Of a DNA stretch of 18,134 nucleotides, positions 7,918 to 14,541 are shown piece by piece. The notes beneath the pieces are model-generated. The model was given only the letters and a program-made list of their open reading frames with translations. It did no database searches and was not told the origin of the DNA. The position numbers were made by a program, and so were the translations under genes. The DNA is from CAZMHN01 sp964566145 (GTDB lineage: Bacteria; Patescibacteriota; Patescibacteriia; Veblenbacterales; UBA10138), in contig CAZMHN010000017.1 in NCBI GenBank assembly GCA_964566145.1, forward strand, positions 1-18,134, read 5' to 3'. Each line of letters starts with the position of its first letter. Within the stretch, counting starts at the first letter, position 1.

Positions 7918-8817
7918 TTATGTACCAGTGTACCACGCCAGGGTTGCTTCAAGCCCCTCTGCCAGCGGAACGGCCGGCTGCCAGCCCAATTCTCTCCTGG
8001 CGCGCTCAATGGAGAACACGCAACGCGCCACGTCGTGCGCCCTGGCCGCTCCGGACGTAATGCGCGAACCGCCCCCGCCTGCCTCGCTCAAATTCCTGGC
8101 TAACCGCGCAATGCTCGTTTCTTGTCCGGTGCCCAAATGGTACACGCCCCGGCCCTTCTCAAGCGCCGCCAGCATCCCGGCCGCCACGTCGGTCACATAA
8201 ATGAAATCCCTGGTCTGCTCGCCGGTGCCTTCGACCACCAAAGGCTCCCCCTTTGCCAGCGCCGCGCAGAACCTGGCCACCACCCCGCCTTCGCCGCCCG
8301 CCGACTGCCTGGGACCGTACACGTTGGCCGGCCGCACGATGACGGCAAACTCCCCCTCACGCGCCAAGTAGCGCTCCACGGCGAGCTTGGACAGGCCGTA
8401 CGGTGACTGCGGGTCTGCGAGCGCGTCCTCTGTTGCCGGCATGGGCGCGGCGCTCCCGAACACCGCCGCCGTGGAAGTGAACAGGAACTTCTTCGCGCCC
8501 GCGGTCCGGGCCGCTGAGAGCGCGTTCAAGCTCCCTAGAACGTTTATGCTGGCGTCGAGAACGGGGTCCGCCTGCGAGCGCACCACGCTCACCTGTGCGG
8601 CCAAGTGCGCCACGTACTCGGGCTTGATGCGCTGGAAAAGTTGCGTGAGTTCGGGCGAACGCACGTCGAGCTTGTGCAACTCCGCCCCGGCCGGCACGTT
8701 GTCCTTTTTCCCGGTCGACAGGTCGTCCACTACGTGAACGGCATGCCCGGCCCTGAGGCATGCCTCAGCCAGGTGCGAGCCGATGAACCCCGCGCCTCCG
8801 GTGATGAGAATGGTCAT
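7918..8817 (-). CDS. NAD-dependent nucleotide-sugar epimerase, GalE-like extended SDR
   Basis: 299 residues. The NAD-binding loop GGAGFIGSH is at 7-15, with Asp31-Asp32 after the second strand favouring NAD over NADP. HLAAQ is at 71-75, the catalytic Ser/Thr in FTSTAAVFG at 113-121, and Tyr140-x3-Lys144 in SPYGLSKLAVERY. The RPANVYGPRQ and YVTDVAAGM segments are typical of the UDP-glucose 4-epimerase group. Absence of an Asp/Glu pair after the Ser/Thr argues for an epimerase rather than a 4,6-dehydratase. It would supply a C4-epimerised nucleotide sugar to the glycosyltransferases downstream. The start at 8817 lies three bases after the metK stop, with AGGAT overlapping that stop; the gene is four bases before the DPM1-like GT2, so the block is cotranscribed. 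Confidence 0.92.
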   Translation of the reverse strand: MTILITGGAGFIGSHLAEACLRAGHAVHVVDDLSTGKKDNVPAGAELHKLDVRSPELTQLFQRIKPEYVAHLAAQVSVVRSQADPVLDASINVLGSLNALSAARTAGAKKFLFTSTAAVFGSAAPMPATEDALADPQSPYGLSKLAVERYLAREGEFAVIVRPANVYGPRQSAGGEGGVVARFCAALAKGEPLVVEGTGEQTRDFIYVTDVAAGMLAALEKGRGVYHLGTGQETSIARLARNLSEAGGGGSRITSGAARAHDVARCVFSIERARRELGWQPAVPLAEGLEATLAWYTGT

Positions 8818-8820
8818 ATC

Positions 8821-9975
8821 CTAGGAGGCCGCGTGTTTGGCCAGTTCGCGCGCCTTGTCTGTCCGCTCCCACGTAAACGTGCTTTCGGACCGCCCGAAAT
8901 GGCCGTAAACGGCAGTGGCGCGGTAGACGGGCCGCCTGAGCCTGAGGTGCTCAATAATGCCGTGCGGGGTCAGGGGGAAGTGCCGCTCAATAAGGCGCGC
9001 CAGGCGCGTGTCCGATAGCTTACCCGTGCCGTTGGTATTCACCGTCAAGCTTGTGGGGTCGGCGCGGCCTATGACGTACGAAAGCTGGACCTCGCATTCA
9101 TCGGCCAGGCCCGCGGCCACCACGTTCTTCGCCACGTAGCGGGCCATGTAGGTGGCAGACCTGTCCACTTTGGAAGGGTCTTTACCGGAAAAACAGCCGC
9201 CGCCGTGCCTGCCCCAGCCGCCGTATGTGTCCACGATCACCTTGCGTCCGGTCAGTCCGGTGTCCGCTTCGGGCCCGCCCGTAACGAACCTGCCTGTTTT
9301 GTTGACGAACACCTCGGTCGAACGGCCGAACCACCGGCCGCACACCGGCCGTATGACGTGCTTGGTCAAATCTCGCTGCAGGCGGACTTCGGACACCTCG
9401 GGGTGATGTTGCGCCGCCAGCACTACGTTGCGCAGGCGCACCGGCTCGCGCGCCCTGTACTCCACTGCCACCTGGCTCTTGCCGTCGGGCCTAAGGTAGG
9501 GCAGAATCCCCCGCTTCCGTACGTACGCCAAACGCCGGGCCAGCTGGTGCGCCAGCATGATGGGCAAAGGCATAAGCTCCGGCGTCTGCCGGCAGGCGTA
9601 GCCGAACATCAGGCCCTGGTCGCCGGCACCCAGCTTCTCTTTCCCCCGCACCACGCCGCGCTTTATGTCGGGGCTTTGCTCGTGGATAGCCGCGAGCACG
9701 CCTACGTCCTCGTAATCCAATCCGTATGAGGGGTCGGTGTACCCCGCCTCTTTCACGACGCGCCGCACGACCGACTGCACATCCACGAACCCACGCGTAG
9801 AAACCTCGCCCGCCACCACGATAGTGCCGGCTGTGGCCATGGTCTCTATGCCCGCGCGCGTACGCGAATCCTGCCGCAGGAGCTCGTCCAGCAGGGCGTC
9901 TGAAATCTGGTCACACAGCTTGTCCGGGTGTCCCTCTGTGACCGACTCTGATGTAAAGACCGTGGGAGCCGCCAT
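8821..9975 (-). CDS. metK: S-adenosylmethionine synthase (methionine adenosyltransferase)
   Basis: 384 residues, normal length for bacterial MetK. It makes S-adenosylmethionine from ATP and methionine in the cytoplasm. The N-terminal SVTEGHPDKLCDQISDA (11-27) carries catalytic His16 and Asp18, signature 1 GAGDQGLMFGYA is at 116-127, and the glycine-rich phosphate loop GGGCFSGKDPSKVDRS is at 258-273, with Cys where Ala is more usual. The ATG at 9975 is preferred over a TTG nine bases upstream because it matches the family N-terminus. It sits 12 bases after one SDR gene and three before another, within an envelope-glycan operon, although it is normally a housekeeping gene near methionine-cycle genes. 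No methyltransferase is in the window, so the link to glycan methylation is unproven. Confidence 0.98.
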   Translation of the reverse strand: MAAPTVFTSESVTEGHPDKLCDQISDALLDELLRQDSRTRAGIETMATAGTIVVAGEVSTRGFVDVQSVVRRVVKEAGYTDPSYGLDYEDVGVLAAIHEQSPDIKRGVVRGKEKLGAGDQGLMFGYACRQTPELMPLPIMLAHQLARRLAYVRKRGILPYLRPDGKSQVAVEYRAREPVRLRNVVLAAQHHPEVSEVRLQRDLTKHVIRPVCGRWFGRSTEVFVNKTGRFVTGGPEADTGLTGRKVIVDTYGGWGRHGGGCFSGKDPSKVDRSATYMARYVAKNVVAAGLADECEVQLSYVIGRADPTSLTVNTNGTGKLSDTRLARLIERHFPLTPHGIIEHLRLRRPVYRATAVYGHFGRSESTFTWERTDKARELAKHAAS

Positions 9976-9987
9976 ACGGGGCAAGGC

Positions 9988-11016
9988 TCAAGCGCCCGGC
10001 TGCGGCTGGAATCCCAGCAGGTTCTCGTGCGCCTTGAAATAGTCCACGGTCTTCTGTAAGCCCGTCTCCAGCGGCACGAGCGGGAACCACCCCAGCACAT
10101 CCTTGGCCTTGGTGATGTCAGGCAGTCCCTGCTGTGCCAGGTACGGCATGGGCGCTTTCACCTGCACGTCGGAATTGGAACCGGTGACCTGCAGAATCAG
10201 CTTGGCCACTTCGCCCACCTGGTGCACCTTGGGGTTGCCCAGGTTGAACACGCTGGTCGTTTCGTGATCCATGAGCTTCACCATGCCGTCCACCATGTCC
10301 GAGATGTAGCAGAATGTCGAGGGCGCCTCGGGCGAGCCGTAAATGACCAGCGGCCGGCCGGTAAGCGCATGGTTTATCATGTCCGGTATCATGCGTCCGT
10401 CGTGCAGCTTCATGCGCGGGCCGTAGGTGTTGAACAGGCGCGCGATGCGGTAGTTCACGCCCTTATGCTGTCCGTAATTCGTCGCCAGGCTTTCGGCGAA
10501 ACGCTTGCCCTCGTTGTAACAGCTCCGGGGGCCGATGGGATCTATGAACCCCCAGTAATCCTCGCTGAACGGATGGTTCACATCCGAAGGCTCGCCGTAG
10601 ACCGAGGAGGTGGACGCCAGCATGAACTTGGCCCCGTACTCAACTGCCAGCTCCAGCAGATTGTAGGTGGCGTGCGAATTCGCCAGCAGGGTTTCCAGCG
10701 GCAGGCGGTTGTACTCCTTGGGACTAGTGGGGCAGGCCAGATTGTAAATCTCCTGCACGCCCTGGAACTTCACCTGGAACACCTCGAGCTCCGGGAACTT
10801 AGTGAGGTCCAGGGGCTCCTTGAGATCGTGCTTAATGAACTTGAAGTTCGGGTTCTGCAGGAGCAGGTCTATGTTCTCCTCCTGGCCGGTCACGAAGTTG
10901 TCCACGCAAATTACGTTGCGCGTCTTCACCAGCTCATCCGAAAGATGCGAGCCTATGAATCCTGCGCCTCCGGCCACCAGCGCCGTCGGCCTGTCGAGCA
11001 CTTGTTTGTATGCCAT
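9988..11016 (-). CDS. UDP-glucuronate decarboxylase (UXS)-like extended SDR, possibly altered activity
   Basis: 342 residues. NAD loop GGAGFIGSHLSDEL (16-29), VDNFVTG (38-44), LACPTSPKEY (93-102), TYGPRMKLHDGRM (197-209) and the catalytic Tyr167-x3-Lys171 in SCYNEGKRFAES all match the UXS group, including the SEDYWGFIDPIGPRS stretch typical of UDP-xylose synthases. Two positions differ: the STSEVYG motif is STSSVYG (Glu replaced by Ser138), and the Arg expected seven residues after YG is Ser233 in YGSPEAPSTF. Both are tied to decarboxylation in human UXS1 and ArnA, so the protein may be an epimerase or have another specificity. It would feed nucleotide sugar to the downstream transferases. 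The start at 11016 follows a 59-base spacer after GtrA, the longest gap in the operon, and precedes metK by 12 bases. Confidence 0.88.
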   Translation of the reverse strand: MAYKQVLDRPTALVAGGAGFIGSHLSDELVKTRNVICVDNFVTGQEENIDLLLQNPNFKFIKHDLKEPLDLTKFPELEVFQVKFQGVQEIYNLACPTSPKEYNRLPLETLLANSHATYNLLELAVEYGAKFMLASTSSVYGEPSDVNHPFSEDYWGFIDPIGPRSCYNEGKRFAESLATNYGQHKGVNYRIARLFNTYGPRMKLHDGRMIPDMINHALTGRPLVIYGSPEAPSTFCYISDMVDGMVKLMDHETTSVFNLGNPKVHQVGEVAKLILQVTGSNSDVQVKAPMPYLAQQGLPDITKAKDVLGWFPLVPLETGLQKTVDYFKAHENLLGFQPQPGA

Positions 11017-11025
11017 ACCTTGACG

Positions 11026-11052
11026 AATCTATGCGATAAATACCATTGTCAG
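11026..11052 (-). promoter_or_regulatory. Weak internal promoter candidate before the UXS-like gene
   Basis: The minus strand has TAGATT at 11026-11031, nine bases before the ATG at 11016, and CTGACA at 11047-11052 with a 15-base spacer, shorter than ideal. The same TAGATT hexamer serves the lipase-like gene at 17103, and the -10-to-ATG distance matches the subtilase promoter. It could allow separate expression of the sugar genes from the subtilase. No terminator is convincing in the 11017-11075 spacer; a GCCA/TGGC hairpin has its T-run in the loop. Confidence 0.25.
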
Positions 11053-11075
11053 TGTAGCCAAAAAATGGCCTTTGC

Positions 11076-11513
11076 TCAAACGCCGATGATGGGCCCTTCG
11101 CGGCGCGCGAACACCCACTGCCTTAGCACCGTAAAGTACACGGTGAGCGCAAAGCCGATGGCCATGGCTTTGGCCAAAAGGTCGAAGACGTGGAACTGCG
11201 CTATGAGCACCCAGAACAGGCTCTGTATGACCGCAAGGTATACCAACGACACCGACACGAACGTCAGATACTGCTTGCCGGCCGGCTTGCCGCCTCCGAA
11301 ATTCCACTGCCGGTTCCAGTAAAAACTGTTGGCGTTGGCCGCAAGGAAGGCGATGGTGTTTGCCGCCACCAGGTGCGAAGCGAAGAAGCCTGTGCGGCGC
11401 GTCAGGGAAATGTACACGCCGTAATCAATGACGGCGCCGGCCATGCCTATGGCCAGGAAGCGCCACAGGTGACCCCACGCCGTCCGGGGCTTCACGTGAT
11501 TGACCTGTTCCAT
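11076..11513 (-). CDS. GtrA-like polyprenyl-sugar flippase (PF04138 type)
   Basis: 145 residues with four membrane segments at about 17-35, 47-65, 81-105 and 111-131. Family marks are the opening FLAIGMAGAVIDYGVYISL, the NSFYWNRQWNF motif after helix 2 (62-72) and the closing VLRQWVFAR (129-137). GtrA proteins are thought to move polyprenyl-phosphate-linked sugars across the inner membrane so that a GT-C enzyme can use them outside. A DPM1/GtrB-like transferase (7239-7913) and GT-C-like proteins (1-2997) are in the same window, so a full donor-synthesis, flipping and transfer route is possible. It begins two bases after the subtilase stop, implying translational coupling. The ATG at 11513 is the natural start. 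Confidence 0.93.
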   Translation of the reverse strand: MEQVNHVKPRTAWGHLWRFLAIGMAGAVIDYGVYISLTRRTGFFASHLVAANTIAFLAANANSFYWNRQWNFGGGKPAGKQYLTFVSVSLVYLAVIQSLFWVLIAQFHVFDLLAKAMAIGFALTVYFTVLRQWVFARREGPIIGV

Positions 11514-11515
11514 AG

Positions 11516-13708
11516 CTAGCGGTACACGCCGATGGACAGCCCGCCGCGGAAATTCGCAGGCTCTACGAAGAACTGGGACATGGCTTCGCCCTTCACGTTG
11601 AACACCCGCACCTGCGGTCCGCCGCCCACGCCGGGCGCGGTCACGATTTGCTGTTTGCCGTCGCCGTCCGTATCGCCCACGGCCACCTGCACGCCGCCGC
11701 GGAATTTGCTGTCATAAGCGAAGAACTGGGACAAGAGCTTGCCGTCGCCGTTGAACACCCGCACCTGCGGTCCGCCGCCCATGCCGGCGCCTATGACTAT
11801 GTCGGCCCGGCCGTCGCCGTCCACGTCACCCACGCTCAGGTTGGCCCCGCCCCGCGGGAGCGCGGGGAACGCCGCGAACTCGCGTATAAGCGTGCCGCGG
11901 CGGTCGAACACCCTCACTGGCAGTTTGCCTCCGGTCATGGGCGCGGCCACGATTTCGTTGTAGCCGTCGCTATCCAGGTCCCCCACGCCCACATTCACGC
12001 CGCCGGTGTAGGACGAGGCGTAAGGCACGAACTGGTGCTGAAGGTTGCCGGCAAAATCGAACACCAGCACCAGGTTGCTGGCGCCAGGACCAACCCCGAG
12101 CACGATGTCGTCGCGGTCGTTGCCGGAAATTTCCCCTATGGCCAGCGAAAGCCCGCCGCGGAAATTGGGGTTCACTGCCATGAACTGGTATTCGAGCTCG
12201 CCGCGCTGGCTGAATATGCGCACGTGCGGCCCGCCGGCCGACCGCGGCACGGTCACGATTTCCCGTTCGCCGTCGCGGTCAACGTCGCCGCCCCTGGCTT
12301 GTACGCCGCCGCGAAAGCTGGCGGCGTAAGCCTGGAATTTTTGCACCAGGCCGCCCGACTGGTCGAACACCGACACGTCAGGCGCGGCCCCGGAGTACGG
12401 CGCCACGATAACGGGACTCTGCTTGGGGAATTTGGAGCTGTCCGCCAGGTCCAGCGCCGCACGCACGTTCAAGCGGCGCCCGAGCTTGCCGCGGTACGCC
12501 GGGTTCGCCAGGTCTATTTGGTCGCCGGAGGTAAGCACCATGTCCCTCACCTGCGAAGCCGAAAAGGTCGGATGGGCGGCTTTCACGAGCGCCAGAGCGC
12601 CCGACACCATGGGCGCGGCCACGCTCGTGCCTGACCAGTACCCGCCGTAGGGCTTGGTGAACCCAGACTGCTGGCTCGTCATGAACTGGGTGCTGTACAC
12701 GCCCGTGCCGGGAGCTGAGATGTCTATGCACCTGGAGCCGTAGTTCGAGAACGCCGCCAACCTGTCGGCTTCGTCCACTGCCGCCACGCCGATAACGCGG
12801 TTCTCTCCGTTCCGGCCGTCGTCGCACACCGGGAACTGCGGGCTCACGTCCATGTTTATCTGACTGCCGGCCTCATTGCCGGCCGCGGCCACCACCAGCA
12901 CGCCGGCGGCGTAGGCGCGGCGGATGGCGTCGTCCAGGACAGGGTCTGACAGCGGCCCCACGAACGAAAGGTTGATGATGTCGGCGTGGTTCTTGATGGC
13001 ATACTCAATTCCTTTGGCCACCGTCACTGTGTCGCCCGTACCCTTGCTGTTCAGCACTCGCACCGGCATTATGCGCGCGCGCCAGGCCAGGCCGGTTACG
13101 CCCTGGGCGTTATTGCCCACGGCCGCGGCCACGCCGGCCACGATGGTGCCGTGTTGCATGGCCAGATTGGTCCAGCCTTCCTCGAACTTCGGCGTACCGG
13201 TGTGGACATTGCCGATGAAATCCCAGCCGTACTGGTCGTCCACGTAGCCGTTGCCGTCGTTGTCCATGCGGTCGCCCGGCACTTCCCAGGGGTTGAACCA
13301 AATGTTCTGTGACAGGTCAACATGATCTATATCCACGCCCGAATCCAGCACGGCGATGATGGGCCGCTGGGTCGTAACCAGGGGCTTGTCCCATGCGTCC
13401 AAGGCGCGTATCTGCCGCAGGTACGCCCCCTGCTCGCTGAAGTACGTGTCGTTCGGCGCGATTTGGAGATTGTATTCGCGCACCGGCGCGACCAAACGCA
13501 CCCCGGGCTGAGCAGTAAGGTACGCCGTGGCCTGCGCCTCACTCAGGCGCGCCGAGCACCGGTACGCTGAAATCTCGCCTGATTCCCGCACCACGGCCAG
13601 GCGGCACGGCTCGGCCGCGCTTGCCTGCGAGCCGAACAATACGAAAATTCCCAAGGCAATGCCCGGGAGTAGAATGGCCCGCAAATATCGCCCGACATGA
13701 GGGCTCAT
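11516..13708 (-). CDS. Secreted subtilisin-like serine protease (S8) with C-terminal repeat beta-propeller
   Basis: 730 residues from the ATG at 13708, chosen because the in-frame ATG at 13717 touches the -10 box. Signal peptide at about 1-31 with cleavage near SQASA-AEP; an I9-like propeptide at about 33-85; S8 domain at about 115-425. The triad is Asp122 in AVLDSGVD, His186 in MQHGTIVAG and Ser362 in SGTSVAAPMVSG, with oxyanion Asn278 in AAAGNE. A Ca-binding-like NDGNGYVDD is at 150-158. From 431 to the end the protein is five repeats of exactly 51 residues with DxDxDG-type loops at 475, 526 (degenerate), 577, 628 and 679, each with PxVRVF and FRGG marks (FG-GAP/VCBS-like). It should act outside the membrane, perhaps processing surface proteins. 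It heads the glycan operon; GtrA follows after two bases. Confidence 0.95.
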   Translation of the reverse strand: MSPHVGRYLRAILLPGIALGIFVLFGSQASAAEPCRLAVVRESGEISAYRCSARLSEAQATAYLTAQPGVRLVAPVREYNLQIAPNDTYFSEQGAYLRQIRALDAWDKPLVTTQRPIIAVLDSGVDIDHVDLSQNIWFNPWEVPGDRMDNDGNGYVDDQYGWDFIGNVHTGTPKFEEGWTNLAMQHGTIVAGVAAAVGNNAQGVTGLAWRARIMPVRVLNSKGTGDTVTVAKGIEYAIKNHADIINLSFVGPLSDPVLDDAIRRAYAAGVLVVAAAGNEAGSQINMDVSPQFPVCDDGRNGENRVIGVAAVDEADRLAAFSNYGSRCIDISAPGTGVYSTQFMTSQQSGFTKPYGGYWSGTSVAAPMVSGALALVKAAHPTFSASQVRDMVLTSGDQIDLANPAYRGKLGRRLNVRAALDLADSSKFPKQSPVIVAPYSGAAPDVSVFDQSGGLVQKFQAYAASFRGGVQARGGDVDRDGEREIVTVPRSAGGPHVRIFSQRGELEYQFMAVNPNFRGGLSLAIGEISGNDRDDIVLGVGPGASNLVLVFDFAGNLQHQFVPYASSYTGGVNVGVGDLDSDGYNEIVAAPMTGGKLPVRVFDRRGTLIREFAAFPALPRGGANLSVGDVDGDGRADIVIGAGMGGGPQVRVFNGDGKLLSQFFAYDSKFRGGVQVAVGDTDGDGKQQIVTAPGVGGGPQVRVFNVKGEAMSQFFVEPANFRGGLSIGVYR
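11567..11781 (-). repeat. Near-identical DNA repeats in the last two propeller units
   Basis: Two runs recur at a spacing of 153 bases (51 codons). A 32-base run is identical at 11597-11628 and 11750-11781, and a 14-base run is identical at 11567-11580 and 11720-11733. The last two propeller repeats are much closer in DNA than the earlier ones, pointing to recent duplication or gene conversion within the tandem array. These runs could recombine and change repeat number. Confidence 0.75.
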
Positions 13709-13717
13709 AGCTTTCAT

Positions 13718-13746
13718 ACTATAACAGAAACGCCCCCGCGTGTGAA
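13718..13746 (-). promoter_or_regulatory. Sigma70-type promoter of the subtilase/glycan operon
   Basis: On the minus strand TTCACA (13741-13746) is followed after exactly 17 bases by TATAGT (13718-13723). Transcription should start near 13710-13711, giving at most a 2-3 base leader before the ATG at 13708 and no ribosome binding site, so the message is effectively leaderless. Just upstream lies the terminator of the previous transcription unit, so this is the probable start of the long leftward operon. Confidence 0.75.
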
Positions 13747-13760
13747 CTGTTTCAGTAACC

Positions 13761-13786
13761 AAAAACCCCGGCCTGCGTCGGGGTTT
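13761..13786 (-). terminator. Rho-independent terminator after the small membrane protein gene
   Basis: An eight-base stem (13763-13770 with 13779-13786, CCCCG core) closes an eight-base loop and runs on the minus strand directly into five T residues. It begins seven bases after the stop of the membrane protein gene and sits before the subtilase promoter, separating the two transcription units. Confidence 0.85.
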
Positions 13787-13793
13787 AGTAGAA

Positions 13794-14219
13794 CTAGCTC
13801 GCCCTCCTTGCTGCCACTACCCGATTCTTTATATACAAGACTCCAAAACCAACAATATAGCCAACAAGAGAGACTAGTAGGTTGAACCCAAAGTATTTCC
13901 ACTCACCCAAAGTGATTACCAAAAATAGGATTATACCCCAGAACCAGGTCCAGAATTGATGTTTCCTCTTCTCAAGCAAGACGACCAGCAAACTCAGAAA
14001 AAAAATATAGCCAATAGTGAAACCTCCTGATAAATAATTAATTTCAGTACTGCCAATATCACCAAAGCCTATTAATGGGTTTGGTTTAAATATATATATA
14101 TATATCTTCGAGAGCGGTGACACCAAAACAATGCCCCCAAGTATACTTATGAGATATACCAGAAATATCTTGGCACCATTAGAAAGTTTTTTCTCTGCTG
14201 TCTGTATGATGTTTTCCAT
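13794..14219 (-). CDS. Small four-helix membrane protein of unknown function
   Basis: 141 residues from the ATG at 14219; the frame continues upstream to 14285 but that part overlaps the preceding gene. I do not recognise the family. A short polar N-terminus (MENIIQTAEKKLSNGAK) is followed by hydrophobic segments at about 18-38, 63-83, 90-108 and 113-132 and a basic tail (KNRVVAARRAS). The DNA is AT-rich (near 30% GC in places), unlike the glycan operon. It lies 10 bases after the end of the lipase-like gene and is followed by a terminator, so it is the second gene of that unit. A role tied to export or anchoring of the upstream protein is possible but nothing in the sequence shows it. An (AT)8 run at 14090-14105 encodes the IYIYI stretch. 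No clear ribosome binding site is visible. Confidence 0.65.
   Translation of the reverse strand: MENIIQTAEKKLSNGAKIFLVYLISILGGIVLVSPLSKIYIYIFKPNPLIGFGDIGSTEINYLSGGFTIGYIFFLSLLVVLLEKRKHQFWTWFWGIILFLVITLGEWKYFGFNLLVSLVGYIVGFGVLYIKNRVVAARRAS
14090..14105. repeat. (AT)8 dinucleotide run inside a coding region
   Basis: Sixteen alternating A/T bases encode the Tyr/Ile run between the first and second helices of the small membrane protein. Gain or loss of one unit would shift the frame. It may simply reflect the AT-rich composition. Confidence 0.8.
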
Positions 14220-14229
14220 AAGGTTTAAG

Positions 14230-14531
14230 TTATAAGTGGCTAATAATGTACTCTGCATCTCCCTTAAGTAATTCTTGACCATCACTTGTTATTTTGCCAA
14301 ACCTACGCAGCAAAGCTAGTTCTATCTGGAAGGAACGTAGCGCCTTTTTTTGGTCTAGTGTCTTTCTAATCTTCTGAATGATTTTAACCTCTAATACTAA
14401 TAAATTCTTTAGCCGCTGTTCTTTTATCCAACCTAAAGTATAAGCTCGTTCAATGTCCCGAATAGTACTATCAAAAGTAGCTCCTATCTCAAACTCGACT
14501 ACTGCCTGTGACGAATTATTCAAATAATCTG
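14230..14531 (-). CDS. C-terminal piece of the lipase-like surface protein, cut off by the assembly gap
   Basis: The frame is open from the TAA at 14230 back to the Ns and reads DYLNNSSQAVVEFEIGATF before an alpha-helical domain (DIERAYTLGWIKE ... GDAEYIISHL). The TTG at 14521-14523 that could start a 97-residue ORF is just an internal Leu codon. The first part completes the last strand of an Ig-like domain whose beginning lies across the gap (FFEPIGTHKLAV), and the remaining 75 or so residues resemble the helical FIMAH-type C-terminal domains of secreted bacterial proteins. So this is not a separate gene but the end of the one at 14542-17083. Continuity needs a true gap that is a multiple of three bases. 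AT-rich, like the downstream membrane protein gene, which starts 10 bases after its stop. Confidence 0.8.
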
Positions 14532-14541
14532 NNNNNNNNNN
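14532..14541. other. Assembly gap (10 N)
   Basis: Ten unknown bases, a conventional scaffold placeholder rather than a measured length. Taken literally it shifts the frame and ends the large gene with four spurious codons and a stop. A length of 0, 3, 6, 9 or 12 would join the two halves in frame. Confidence 0.98.

Noticed and set aside
11648..12634. 328-codon plus-strand frame with repeated HPH-like segments
   Set aside because: The repetition is the complement of the 51-residue repeats in the subtilase gene, not an independent protein.
14230..14523. Separate 97-residue protein starting at TTG 14523
   Set aside because: The frame stays open back to the gap and its first residues complete an Ig-like strand from the gene on the other side.
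14516..14541. Natural C-terminus of the lipase-like protein just past the gap
   Set aside because: The four codons and stop after the Ns depend on the arbitrary gap length of ten and lie in the wrong frame for the conserved downstream sequence.
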